Virus record (IMG/VR): IMGVR_UViG_3300048930_000354
Coordinates: 1-29,672 of that record
Reading direction: 5' to 3' (one strand)
DNA length: 29,672 bases
Origin: a virus
Part shown: positions 1-6,312 of the stretch, piece after piece
How the letters are laid out: every line of letters begins with the position of its first letter
How positions within the stretch are numbered: position 1 is the stretch's first letter
Made by a program: the position numbers and the translations under genes
The notes under the pieces: model-generated
What the model was told of the DNA's origin: nothing
The model's input: the letters and a program-made list of their open reading frames with translations, nothing else
Databases searched by the model: none

Positions 1-22
1 CCCTACCCTCTCGACTCCATCC

Positions 23-118
23 CCCCTCCCTACCCTCTCACCTTCACACATGCAGACTCTTGCATATGTCCCCCTCCCTACCATCTCACCTTCACACATG
101 CAGACTCTTGCATATGTC
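23..118. repeat. 48-bp tandem direct repeat, two full copies
   Basis: Copies at 23-70 and 71-118 differ by one base (position 34 C, position 82 A). Each unit is pyrimidine-rich in its first half and ends with an interrupted palindrome, ATGCA-GACTCT-TGCAT. Positions 1-20 resemble the beginning of a degenerate preceding unit, so the array may extend beyond the left edge. No protein is supported here. Iteron-like spacing is compatible with a replication or regulatory region, but that is inference. Confidence 0.85.
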
Positions 119-120
119 CA

Positions 121-170
121 CCCCACGGGGGGGGGGGTTGATCGCTTCGTCCCGATCCGACCCCACGGGG
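121..170. repeat. Paired CCCCACGGGG motif with an 11-G run
   Basis: The near-palindrome CCCCACGGGG occurs at 121-130 and 161-170. The first copy runs into an uninterrupted 11-G tract (127-137). Between them lies a GATC-containing segment. The G run is a place where sequencing or assembly length errors are likely, so its exact length should be treated with caution. Confidence 0.75.
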
Positions 171-175
171 TGCTA

Positions 176-203
176 TTGACACCCAACCTCCAGTCTCTAC
201 AAA
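176..203 (+). promoter_or_regulatory. Possible rightward sigma70-like promoter
   Basis: TTGACA at 176-181 is followed after 16 bases by TACAAA at 198-203 (4 of 6 to the -10 consensus). Transcription would run right, antisense to the leftward gene at 330-1028, and no + strand gene follows. It could make an antisense or replication-priming RNA, or be a chance match in this AT-rich stretch. Confidence 0.3.
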
Positions 204-204
204 T

Positions 205-276
205 TTTTATGAAAACCTTAGATCTCACCTATCTGAAACCAAACACCAGTGCGTAGTAAATTTTATGAAAACCTTA
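205..276. repeat. 16-bp direct repeat pair, 56 bp apart
   Basis: TTTTATGAAAACCTTA is present at 205-220 and again at 261-276. The core TTTTATGA recurs at 295-302. The segment is AT-rich in contrast to the C/G-rich repeats to its left. Confidence 0.8.
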
Positions 277-297
277 TAGTGGGGATATGGTAACTTT

Positions 298-330
298 TAT
301 GAGAGGGTTATGAGAGGGTTATGAGAGGGT
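298..330. repeat. 11-bp tandem repeat, three copies
   Basis: TTATGAGAGGG is repeated perfectly three times (298-308, 309-319, 320-330) and followed by a partial TTATGGGG. The last copy touches the stop codon of the leftward gene at 330-1028, so the array sits at the 3' end of that transcription unit. Confidence 0.9.
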
Positions 331-1028
331 TATGGGGCTACAACTTTGATGTATTCTGGAGGTGTGATAGTGTAGGGGATGCTTCTGGCTTGTTCTTCTG
401 TTACCAAGAATCGCTCTAGGGGTATAAGAGTGTGTTTGTCTTCTGTTGGATGTTTCTCTGTGAAGTGATTGGTGATGATTCTTTGGATCTCTTCTATGCG
501 GTGTTCGAGTGCTTGAGTATAGTTGGCTGGTTCGAGGATCTTGGTGATCTCTTGTTGTGTTTTGTTTGGGAAGAGTTGGAGGTAATAGATAGGTTTCCAT
601 GTACCGTTTGAGTGGTTGATGGTGTTATACATACCTTTTGAGATCCCAAAGTCTGAGGCTACCATACAGGAGCGGGTGATCTCTCCTAGTGCGTTGTATG
701 CGAGAAGGAAGCCGAGTTGTCTTTCTCCTACTTTTTCATCATCCAAGAATTGCGTATAGTAGAGGTGAGAGGCAAGAGGGTTGTGTCCGTGTTTTGTGAG
801 AAGTCTCGCAGCAAGAAGGGCGTAGGTGTAGTAGATGGCTTTGATGTGGGGATCTGGTGATGCGTATGGAGACTCAAGGAGATTTGGGTATGATCTGTTG
901 TTGATGTCTTTTTGTTGGTAGGCAAGAAGCTGTATGGCTTCTTGTTGTTGGTATTGGATTTCGTCGAGGTTGTCGATAAGGGAGTTAAGTGCGGCGGGTG
1001 TGAGGTTGAGGTTCTTTGCGTTTTGCAT
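330..1028 (-). CDS. Hypothetical protein, 232 aa
   Basis: I do not recognise the family. The protein is soluble-looking, rich in Leu, Asn, Gln and Tyr, starts MQNAKNLNLTPAALNSL and has a Gln-rich helical stretch near residues 25-40. The middle (about residues 100-130) contains Gly/Ala-rich helical sequence around GFLLAYNALGEITRSCMV. There is no signal peptide or membrane segment. The start is ATG preceded by AAAGGAAACAAACCAACC, a Shine-Dalgarno with an unusually long A/C-rich spacer shared with the next genes upstream. It is the last gene of the leftward unit that appears to begin at the promoter at 1784-1812, and its stop lies in the 11-bp tandem repeats. Confidence 0.75.
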   Translation of the reverse strand: MQNAKNLNLTPAALNSLIDNLDEIQYQQQEAIQLLAYQQKDINNRSYPNLLESPYASPDPHIKAIYYTYALLAARLLTKHGHNPLASHLYYTQFLDDEKVGERQLGFLLAYNALGEITRSCMVASDFGISKGMYNTINHSNGTWKPIYYLQLFPNKTQQEITKILEPANYTQALEHRIEEIQRIITNHFTEKHPTEDKHTLIPLERFLVTEEQARSIPYTITPPEYIKVVAP

Positions 1029-1053
1029 GGTTGGTTTGTTTCCTTTATTCGTA

Positions 1054-1275
1054 TCAAAGGTCTTCTACGTTTCGAGAGAAGACGACTTCGCTGCACTCAA
1101 TATACTTTCCATTTGTAGAAATCAGTATCCATCGGCCCATGAAATTATAGTCAAATGCGATGTACCACTCGTTTTTGTCAGTTTTGATACTGTAGAGTGG
1201 AGCATCCTTCGGTGGGATGCCACGGATAGCGTTTTCATTTTCGATGATCTTCTCGTATTTTGTTGGATGTGTCAT
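1054..1275 (-). CDS. Small hypothetical protein, 73 aa
   Basis: Unrecognised small protein with aromatic and charged residues (WYIAFDYNFMGRWILIST in the middle), probably a compact beta-rich fold. The start is supported by AAGGAT upstream of ATG. It lies 20 bases after the Cys-rich small gene and 25 bases before the 232-residue gene in the same leftward unit. No signal peptide or TM segment. Confidence 0.65.
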   Translation of the reverse strand: MTHPTKYEKIIENENAIRGIPPKDAPLYSIKTDKNEWYIAFDYNFMGRWILISTNGKYIECSEVVFSRNVEDL

Positions 1276-1295
1276 TGGCTTTGTATCCTTATGGC

Positions 1296-1517
1296 TCAGT
1301 TTGGGTTAAAGTATTCACCGCGCTTGTGCTTTCCTGTGCTGGAGATAAAACACTTCATCACGTTTGGGGCGGCTTTGTCGGAGTGCTTGTATAGACATTG
1401 GATATGATCATGGCAAGCGATCTCGTCGTAAGTCTGTCCACCATCTGTTGATAGCACACGCTCGTAGCAAGAGCGGCTATTACAAAAGAGGCAGGTATCT
1501 TTTCTTTTTCTTTTCAT
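1296..1517 (-). CDS. Small Cys/His-rich protein, putative zinc binder, 73 aa
   Basis: The N-terminus is strongly basic (MKRKRKDT) and is followed by CLFCNSRSCYE, then CHDHIQCLYKH, then a later MKCF. The spacing of CxxC-x4-C and CxDHxxC suggests a small zinc-binding module, but it matches no family I can name with confidence. ATG is preceded by AAGGAAACAAAACC, the same leader style as its neighbours. Role unknown; a nucleic-acid-binding or host-takeover protein is plausible from the basic tail and metal-binding pattern (inference). Confidence 0.65.
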   Translation of the reverse strand: MKRKRKDTCLFCNSRSCYERVLSTDGGQTYDEIACHDHIQCLYKHSDKAAPNVMKCFISSTGKHKRGEYFNPN

Positions 1518-1529
1518 GGTTTTGTTTCC

Positions 1530-1748
1530 TTATGGTTTGAAGAGGGCATCTTCGAGGTGTTGTTGCTCTTGCTTGAGGTTATCTTCTTTTTGCTTCTGGT
1601 ATGTTTTGAGTAGTGCGATAAGTTGAGACCTTTGTGTATGTCTGTTTTCTTTGGCGAGGTTCATGTAGATGTCTATCAGATCAGGTATATTTTTGCTTCG
1701 GTATTCGTGGTAGATTTTTGCGAGGTAGTTTAGGCTTTGGTTTGACAT
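1530..1748 (-). CDS. Small helical hypothetical protein, 72 aa
   Basis: Almost entirely alpha-helical by composition: Leu, Lys, Gln, Glu and Tyr with few Gly or Pro, ending in a Glu/Gln-rich amphipathic helix. No TM segment or known motif. It is the first gene after the promoter at 1784-1812. AGAGGG lies nine bases before ATG. Confidence 0.65.
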   Translation of the reverse strand: MSNQSLNYLAKIYHEYRSKNIPDLIDIYMNLAKENRHTQRSQLIALLKTYQKQKEDNLKQEQQHLEDALFKP

Positions 1749-1783
1749 GGTGTGTTCCCTCTTGTGTATGTTTGCCTTCTTAT

Positions 1784-1812
1784 TTACTACACAAGAATAG
1801 AGAAGATGTCAA
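1784..1812 (-). promoter_or_regulatory. Leftward promoter, TTGACA-N17-TAGTAA
   Basis: Reading the - strand, a perfect -35 TTGACA (1812-1807) is followed after 17 bases by TAGTAA (1789-1784). The bases before the -10 (GTG) and the ATAA after it are shared with the promoters at 5196-5224 and 12946-12974. It lies in the 88-base gap upstream of the 72-residue gene. Confidence 0.65.
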
Positions 1813-1836
1813 TGGGGAAGTGTGGTGGGTGTGTAT

Positions 1837-2349
1837 TTATTCTACCTTGGAGAGATTGATCGTGTTGTTGTCTTTGTCGTAAAAGGCGTAGTCTGGGCCG
1901 TCATGTACGTTCTCCTCAGAGAATCTGGACATATCTTGGTCTCCCCCTGCATCTAGGAACCAAGCGACGAAGGCATCTTTTTGGGCTTCTGTCTCGAAGG
2001 TGAAGGTGAGGGTATGCTTGGGTGTCTCTGGTGAGGATACAGGTGGTGCGCCAGTCATACGGGCTTCACCAAGAACGCAAGCCTCGCCTGTGGGGTACTT
2101 GTTTGTCTGTTCTTGTTCTTCAATCCAAGGGCCGATCACGTCCATATCGTGAAGACGTGGATCGGTCTCGTCTGTAGAGAATTTACCCTCTCTATCGCAG
2201 ACATAGCCTTCACCCGCTGATCCCCCCAAATTGAAGGGTACACCGTGACCACCAGAGATCACACGGAAAAACCAGCCATTCCTCCACGATTCTTGACACA
2301 CAACCTTGCTACCATTCTCGGTAGTGTATTCTTTTCCGAGTTCAAACAT
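1837..2349 (-). CDS. Hypothetical protein, 170 aa
   Basis: Unrecognised acidic soluble protein. The N-terminal half (about residues 1-60) looks beta-rich, with GKEYTTENGSKVVCQESW. After a Pro-rich linker near residues 100-112 (GAPPVSSPETPK) the C-terminal part contains TFTFETEAQKDAFVAWFLDA, which reads like a small ferredoxin-like alpha/beta domain. The start has AAGGAG eleven bases upstream. It is the last gene of the unit headed by the promoter at 5196-5224. Confidence 0.75.
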   Translation of the reverse strand: MFELGKEYTTENGSKVVCQESWRNGWFFRVISGGHGVPFNLGGSAGEGYVCDREGKFSTDETDPRLHDMDVIGPWIEEQEQTNKYPTGEACVLGEARMTGAPPVSSPETPKHTLTFTFETEAQKDAFVAWFLDAGGDQDMSRFSEENVHDGPDYAFYDKDNNTINLSKVE

Positions 2350-2354
2350 CTTCT

Positions 2355-2618
2355 TTACTCCTTTTCGGTTTTAGTGGCTTCGATTGAAGATGCAAGAGAA
2401 TTCTGTAGAGTGTCGTTATTCTCGTACTTTGCACAGAAGGCGATCCACCAGTCACGGATCTTTGTTGCATCTTCTACTGAGATGAAAAGTTCGGAAGTAC
2501 CCCAATCGTCCCTTATTGAGACGCAAGCCTGTTTATCGGGCGGGTAATCTTCAAGACGAAGATTTTCATCTTCGTTCACTTGGCACTCAACTTTCAGTTT
2601 TTCGAGTTGCTTATCCAT
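2355..2618 (-). CDS. Hypothetical protein, 87 aa
   Basis: Unrecognised. A short N-terminal charged helix (MDKQLEKLKVECQVNEDENL) is followed by KQACVSIRDDWGTSELFISVEDATKIRDWW, which looks like a small alpha/beta module. ATG follows AAAAGGAGACTATC, a strong ribosome binding site. It precedes the 170-residue gene by five bases and is probably co-translated with it. Confidence 0.7.
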   Translation of the reverse strand: MDKQLEKLKVECQVNEDENLRLEDYPPDKQACVSIRDDWGTSELFISVEDATKIRDWWIAFCAKYENNDTLQNSLASSIEATKTEKE

Positions 2619-2630
2619 GATAGTCTCCTT

Positions 2631-2795
2631 TTAGTTTGTCAGATAATGATAGCCAATACGCAGAGGGCCGCACACCGCAAGAATAGCGGTAAAGAATACG
2701 GTGTTATAGGTCACACCAAAAATAACAAGGAATGGTAGGATCAACCATGACACAAGGGCAACATAGAAAATCAGGTTGTCTAGTTTGTTTATCAT
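2631..2795 (-). CDS. Small two-TM membrane protein, 54 aa
   Basis: Translation of the - strand from ATG at 2795 gives 54 residues ending HYLTN. Two hydrophobic stretches are visible (about residues 8-28, LIFYVALVSWLILPFLVIFG, and 33-46), separated by a short polar turn, which predicts a small integral membrane protein. GGAG lies ten bases upstream of the start. The first 92 bases overlap, in another frame, the 3' end of the gene at 2704-3006. Function unknown; superinfection-exclusion or holin-type roles are possible but unsupported. Confidence 0.6.
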   Translation of the reverse strand: MINKLDNLIFYVALVSWLILPFLVIFGVTYNTVFFTAILAVCGPLRIGYHYLTN

Positions 2796-3006
2796 TGGCT
2801 TGCTTCTCCACTTCGATCCACCGCATCATACAGCGCCGCTTTGCGCGTTCATGGTTATAGCCTTCATCACGCTGTTCTTGGAGACAGGCATCCCTCCATT
2901 TCGTTTTCTGTTTGTAGTCGTAGGCGATAGTTACGACGACTGCACCGAAGACCAGAACCACAAAAATCATAAACCAAAGCACGTAATTAGCCGCATTAGT
3001 CTGCAC
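2704..3006 (-). CDS. Single-TM membrane protein, 100 aa, GTG start
   Basis: Starts with GTG after AAGGAGAAAGATC. An N-terminal TM helix (about residues 8-29, LWFMIFVVLVFGAVVVTIAY) is followed by a strongly charged, probably helical segment (residues 31-70) and a Cys-rich end (FLCCPCVM, CYFWCDL). The Cys-rich tail is the part that overlaps the two-TM gene at 2631-2795, so its composition may be constrained by that second frame. The TM-plus-coil layout resembles an inner-membrane spanin, but it lies far from the lysis genes and the overlapping product is not a lipoprotein. Function unknown. Confidence 0.6.
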   Translation of the reverse strand: MQTNAANYVLWFMIFVVLVFGAVVVTIAYDYKQKTKWRDACLQEQRDEGYNHERAKRRCMMRWIEVEKQANDKQTRQPDFLCCPCVMVDPTIPCYFWCDL

Positions 3007-3019
3007 GATCTTTCTCCTT

Positions 3020-3484
3020 TTACCCTTGAAATAGGGCTTCCTCGTAGTGTGAGAAGGCCGCTGGTAGTTGTTTCTCGATCATCTTTTGCCTATGTTCGGC
3101 CACTGTCTCTTTCAGAATATCGATCTCGCAGTGCAAAAGAAGCATACTGCGGTAGAGTTCATCGTGTTTTATGTTACGTCTTCGGTTTTTTCCGTCATAC
3201 TCAGGAAAGACAGGTTCGGTGCATAGGTAAGCGCCAGTCGTCCCCGTTGTGCAAAAGGAGACGGACTTGACCTCTGGCTCGTCGCTCTTGTATTGAAAGG
3301 CGGCTACAACCTCGTAGCAGCGATATTTATTATGGAAACGCTTAGGACGCTTCGTGTAGAGCCTTACGGTTGCCACCCACTGCGTAAGATACTTATATCG
3401 TATGCGTGTGTGGTCAAAGGTTTGCTTTATGCGTCCAGAAGGTGTATTGACTTCAATCGTTATAGGGTTAAAGGTTGCTTGCAT
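3020..3484 (-). CDS. Hypothetical protein, 154 aa
   Basis: Unrecognised basic protein. The N-terminal two thirds are beta-rich (MQATFNPITIEVNTPSGRI, then strands with Arg, Lys and Tyr), and residues about 105-150 form a probable alpha-helical hairpin. No catalytic motif or membrane segment is visible. The start is supported by GAGGATG upstream and overlaps the end of the preceding gene by 17 bases. Confidence 0.7.
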   Translation of the reverse strand: MQATFNPITIEVNTPSGRIKQTFDHTRIRYKYLTQWVATVRLYTKRPKRFHNKYRCYEVVAAFQYKSDEPEVKSVSFCTTGTTGAYLCTEPVFPEYDGKNRRRNIKHDELYRSMLLLHCEIDILKETVAEHRQKMIEKQLPAAFSHYEEALFQG

Positions 3485-3833
3485 TATTTACATCCTCAAG
3501 CGTAGGTGGGTTGAGATGCAGCCCTTTAGATCCATAGGCAAGGATCATCCACTCGGTATCAAAGAAAGCCTCAAACACTGTCTTATTTTTAGGGTTGTAT
3601 CGAAAGAAGTACCCAGAGACGATCAGGTCAGGTAGCGCCCCAGAGAAAAGTTGTAGCGGTACGCGGCTCTTTGCAAAAGCCATCACGTTATGCCCCCACG
3701 AAGCGCCAATACCTGCGTGTGCGAGAACAGATATGGTTGATCCGTTGTGGGTGATCTTCTCGTAGGAGTTTGCACCATCTACCTTCTTTGCGGTGAGCGG
3801 AACCTTTACCGCAGACCATACCATACTTTTCAT
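3468..3833 (-). CDS. Hypothetical protein, 121 aa
   Basis: Unrecognised. Composition suggests a compact alpha/beta or beta-sandwich protein with Gly-rich turns (AHAGIGASWGHNVMAF) and an aromatic core (VSGYFFRYNPKNKTVFEAFF). ATG follows AAAGGTAAAGTCT. Its last 17 bases overlap the next gene in a different frame. Confidence 0.7.
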   Translation of the reverse strand: MKSMVWSAVKVPLTAKKVDGANSYEKITHNGSTISVLAHAGIGASWGHNVMAFAKSRVPLQLFSGALPDLIVSGYFFRYNPKNKTVFEAFFDTEWMILAYGSKGLHLNPPTLEDVNNASNL

Positions 3834-3845
3834 AGACTTTACCTT

Positions 3846-3965
3846 TCAGTCGTAAATATCGTCACTTGAATCTTCATCGGCCAAAAATAGTACACCAACA
3901 AAGCCAACAAACCCAAGCATCACAACAAATGAGATTAGGAATAGTAACTTCAACAGAATCTCCAT
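3846..3965 (-). CDS. Single-TM micropeptide, 39 aa
   Basis: The ATG at 3965 follows GGGAGGTGGTA, one of the strongest ribosome binding sites in the window, so I prefer this start to an upstream in-frame ATG at 4037 that lacks one and would overlap the 33-residue gene. The product is nearly all one hydrophobic helix (residues 3-28) followed by an acidic cytoplasmic-type tail, DEDSSDDIYD. Its start codon shares one base with the stop of the upstream micropeptide (TAATG), which implies translational coupling. Function unknown. Confidence 0.65.
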   Translation of the reverse strand: MEILLKLLFLISFVVMLGFVGFVGVLFLADEDSSDDIYD

Positions 3966-4066
3966 TACCACCTCCCATACAAAGCACCGAGCGCCCAACC
4001 AATAGCAACACCAAGAGAGAAGGCTACACAGAGGCAAAGGATCACTTCGCTTGGAGTGGATGGCAT
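3965..4066 (-). CDS. Single-TM micropeptide, 33 aa
   Basis: ATG at 4066 follows AAGGAACATC. The 33 residues run from MPSTPSEVILC to LYGRW and contain one TM helix with small-residue GxxxG-like spacing (GVAIGWALGALYG), a pattern often seen in oligomerising TM helices. The start lies within the 3' end of the receiver-like gene, and its TAA overlaps the next start by one base. The two micropeptides may form a pair in the membrane (inference). Confidence 0.6.
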   Translation of the reverse strand: MPSTPSEVILCLCVAFSLGVAIGWALGALYGRW

Positions 4067-4515
4067 GATGTTCCTTTGCCTTCGAGGAAGGGTGCGGCTA
4101 CGTTCTCGAACCAGAATTCATAGTGGTGTGAGAATGTGAGTTGGGTCGCACAGGTAGTAAGAAGGGCGTTGGGGTGGATTTCCTTGAACCGATCAACCCA
4201 AGACTTCATTTGGACAGCCTTGAAGGCGTTTCCTGAGTGAAGTATAACGTGACCTTGAGGTTTGACTTCTGGAAGGTTCTCTTCCCACAAAGAGAGAAGG
4301 TCAAAGCCTGTTTCTCCTGCATGGAGTTGGTGATCGAGGCACAGGACATCGAAAGATGTTTCCTTCATAGCCGCAAGTGCTTCCTCTACGGTCTCGCACT
4401 CTAGGTGGGCGCAGTTGTAGCCTTGTATAGCGAGGATACGAGACAGATTCACCTCGATCAGATCGTGTTTTGAGCGGTTATCGTCAAGGATAAGGATATT
4501 GAGTACATGGGACAT
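4042..4515 (-). CDS. Receiver-like protein, probable cyclic-phosphate-processing receiver (cREC) type, 157 aa
   Basis: The fold reads like a response-regulator receiver: ILILDDNR at residues 7-14 gives the paired acidic residues of strand 1, FDVLCLDHQL at 55-64 ends strand 3 with Asp61, and GHVILHSGN at 88-96 is strand 4. LDH after strand 3, HSxN after strand 4 and a Met-containing following helix (KAVQMKSW) are features I associate with the cyclic-phosphate-processing receiver family rather than with phosphorelay regulators. The classical Lys after strand 5 is not evident. There is no output domain. ATG follows AAAGGAGAAAAGCCT. In phages such a protein could act on nucleotide-derived cyclic signals, but this is inference from family resemblance; an ordinary degenerate receiver is the alternative. 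Confidence 0.55.
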   Translation of the reverse strand: MSHVLNILILDDNRSKHDLIEVNLSRILAIQGYNCAHLECETVEEALAAMKETSFDVLCLDHQLHAGETGFDLLSLWEENLPEVKPQGHVILHSGNAFKAVQMKSWVDRFKEIHPNALLTTCATQLTFSHHYEFWFENVAAPFLEGKGTSCHPLQAK

Positions 4516-4541
4516 AGGCTTTTCTCCTTTGGGGTGTTGGA

Positions 4542-5141
4542 TTAGATCAACCAGTGGGCGTCGATCTGGTCTTTTGCGAGTTTGAAAAGAGGGAGATTGG
4601 TTACTTCATTCCAGTCTGTCAGAAGGGCACGATCTTTGATCTTGCGGAGAAGGCTACAGCAGTTTAGGGTATTCGATCCCACAAAACGACACAGACGATC
4701 ACGGTAGAGATACCAAGGCGGAACCATATCGTTACCAAGAATCAAGAAAGCAAGGGCTTCAAGAGCCACAGAGTCGAGCGCAACCGTAAGGAAGTGGATA
4801 AGAGGTTCTTGAGGCGCAGAGCCTTTGATAAGAAATCTCCGTTCCCATTGGTCTTGAAGTCGAGCCATCTCACCCGATTGTATCTGCAAGATCGTTTGCA
4901 TTTCCAACTTTGTGATGTCAGTAACCCAATCACACCACATACCATCGTGTGTATCTTTGTATTGTGGGGTAGTGAATCGGTTGATAGATTTCAAGTGCTT
5001 GGATGTCTTCTCACCAAGAAGCAGACCGAGTGCAAGGTTGATCGCACAATCGTATTCCGAGGTCTCAGGCTTGAAGAATTGCTGGACGGGTTCATTTGGG
5101 TTGTACTGTTTCCAGAGACTGAGGTTGTTTTGGAATTTCAT
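4542..5141 (-). CDS. Hypothetical protein, 199 aa
   Basis: Unrecognised, mostly alpha-helical soluble protein with many Trp, Leu and charged residues. The first 45 residues contain a helix-forming AINLALGLLLGEKTSKHL; residues about 115-140 form a second hydrophobic helical segment (LTVALDSVALEALAFLIL) that could be a buried helix rather than a TM span. It is the first gene after the promoter at 5196-5224. ATG follows GAAAGGGTAAAACC. Confidence 0.7.
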   Translation of the reverse strand: MKFQNNLSLWKQYNPNEPVQQFFKPETSEYDCAINLALGLLLGEKTSKHLKSINRFTTPQYKDTHDGMWCDWVTDITKLEMQTILQIQSGEMARLQDQWERRFLIKGSAPQEPLIHFLTVALDSVALEALAFLILGNDMVPPWYLYRDRLCRFVGSNTLNCCSLLRKIKDRALLTDWNEVTNLPLFKLAKDQIDAHWLI

Positions 5142-5165
5142 GGTTTTACCCTTTCTTGGTTAGTG

Positions 5166-5180
5166 TGATCTTCTTGATCA
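5166..5180. promoter_or_regulatory. Inverted repeat TGATC-N5-GATCA downstream of a promoter
   Basis: A perfect 5-bp dyad separated by TTCTT lies about 10-20 bases downstream of the start site expected from the promoter at 5196-5224. It could be an operator or a 5' leader hairpin. Both arms contain GATC, the expected target of the Dam-type enzyme in this window. Confidence 0.35.
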
Positions 5181-5195
5181 CCGAGGATGTTTTAT

Positions 5196-5224
5196 GTTCT
5201 ACACCAAGAAAGAGATCCTGTCAA
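5196..5224 (-). promoter_or_regulatory. Leftward promoter, TTGACA-N17-TAGAAC
   Basis: On the - strand TTGACA (5224-5219) and TAGAAC (5201-5196) are separated by 17 bases. GTGTAG and the following ATAA are shared with the promoter at 1784-1812. It lies in the 91-base gap before the 199-residue gene and probably drives genes down to 1837. Confidence 0.7.
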
Positions 5225-5232
5225 CAACTTTT

Positions 5233-5922
5233 TTACACAATAGGTTGGATAGAGATCTCGCCTCGGTGTTCACATAGGGCCGCTACGATAGCGCGGATGT
5301 AGTCTTTACCCTCTTCGTTGATACCGACAAGGGCAAAAGAGATAATCGGGTGGGTATGAAAGCAGAAGATCACTCGTAGGTTCTTCTCTTTTGGTTGTTT
5401 GAACTGGCGTAGGATGGTGTAGATACGTCTAGCGTGGGTGTTTTCGAGGAAGTACGACATATAGGCTTTACGTTGGGCGGCGAGATTGCAGAAGTGGTAG
5501 GCAGTAAAGTATTCGGGTTTGGAGTACACCATATCATCGGTTACGGTGATATAGCACTTAGATGTACCAAGAGCGTCTTTCATAGCCGCGTAGAATGACT
5601 CAAAGCCTCCTTTAAGGGGCGAATCTACCAGAATTGTGCGTGATGCGCGGTTGGCTTGGATATGAGCCATACGTTCGCGGATCTTGTTGTCGGTGTAGAT
5701 CGGGCTAACGATATTTCTTACATCCAAGAAGCCATCATAACCGACAAACTGATCGTCCATCTCAAAGGCAACAACTGTAGTGCGATCTGCCATATAGCAG
5801 GTATCATTGTGGAAGTGAACCTCGGAGACCTTACCAGAGATCGGTAAGGTTGGGAGTAGCTTGCGTACCTTTTCGATATTCGCAAGGGTCTTCTCTGTTG
5901 CGTATCGGTATTGCACCATCAT
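5233..5922 (-). CDS. Hypothetical protein, 229 aa
   Basis: Unrecognised soluble protein, apparently alpha/beta. Strand-like segments include VVAFEMDDQFVGYDGF, CYITVTDDMVYSKPEY and LRVIFCFHTHPIISFALVGI; the HTH is not accompanied by other catalytic signatures I can name. The first two codons are both ATG; the ATGA overlap with the preceding gene favours translational coupling at 5922. It closes the unit that starts at the promoter at 9392-9420. The gap after it (5142-5232) carries the next promoter. Confidence 0.7.
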   Translation of the reverse strand: MMVQYRYATEKTLANIEKVRKLLPTLPISGKVSEVHFHNDTCYMADRTTVVAFEMDDQFVGYDGFLDVRNIVSPIYTDNKIRERMAHIQANRASRTILVDSPLKGGFESFYAAMKDALGTSKCYITVTDDMVYSKPEYFTAYHFCNLAAQRKAYMSYFLENTHARRIYTILRQFKQPKEKNLRVIFCFHTHPIISFALVGINEEGKDYIRAIVAALCEHRGEISIQPIV

Positions 5923-6122
5923 GCCAACCCCTCCATTTCGATGATCTTGTAGGTTATATGTTGCATACCCTCAGTAAGATCCTTCTCCATCACCTCGTAC
6001 CCCTTGTAGGAGAGATGCCAGTAGGTGTGTGTATAGTAGTGTGTGCTGATCTTCGCGTGGTATTTGACTTCCACAGTATATGTTTGACCTTTGATCTCAA
6101 CGGGTATCGTTGTTGGTATCAT
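5919..6122 (-). CDS. Small hypothetical protein, 67 aa
   Basis: Beta-rich small protein with repeated Tyr and Thr (GQTYTVEVKYHAKIST, then THYYTHTYWHLSYKGYEVM). I chose ATG at 6122 because GAAGGAAAAAAG precedes it at good spacing; an in-frame ATG at 6158 with a GGAG nine bases upstream is possible and would lengthen the overlap with the previous gene. Ends in an ATGA overlap with the next gene. Function unknown. Confidence 0.6.
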   Translation of the reverse strand: MIPTTIPVEIKGQTYTVEVKYHAKISTHYYTHTYWHLSYKGYEVMEKDLTEGMQHITYKIIEMEGLA

Positions 6123-6312
6123 CTTTTTTCCTTCTTGTGCTTGTGGCAACCCAAACATCTACAAGGTCTCCGCCAAAACCCTCGCTTGTGGTGACAATTG
6201 GGGGTGCAGTGTAGAGTGGAGACCATGTTTTTACAATGGCTAGGGCTTGTGTGTAGGTGATTTTTCGAGAAATACGCAGGTCGTAGAGTGGAGGTGGGGG
6301 TGTAGATGTCAT
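6097..6312 (-). CDS. Small hypothetical protein, 71 aa
   Basis: Unrecognised. Starts MTSTPPPPLYDLRISRKIT and ends in a basic, Asp/Asn-rich tail (RRKKDDTNNDTR). No Shine-Dalgarno is visible before the ATG; instead the start overlaps the previous stop as ATGA, so translation is probably by coupling. Confidence 0.55.
   Translation of the reverse strand: MTSTPPPPLYDLRISRKITYTQALAIVKTWSPLYTAPPIVTTSEGFGGDLVDVWVATSTRRKKDDTNNDTR

Noticed and set aside
50-256. 68-codon + strand frame in the left repeats
   Set aside because: It is made of the tandem repeats translated (a repeated MQTLAYV), with no ribosome binding site.
319-1118. Other frames over the 232-residue leftward gene
   Set aside because: They are Thr/Ser/His-rich or Val/Gly-rich shadows without ribosome binding sites.
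2631-3006. Rz/Rz1 spanin pair
   Set aside because: The upstream protein has a suitable N-terminal TM helix, but the overlapping product has two TM helices and no lipobox, and the lysis genes are elsewhere.
4794-5168. 124-codon + strand frame antisense to the 199-residue gene
   Set aside because: No ribosome binding site; opposite to a well-supported leftward gene and across its promoter leader.
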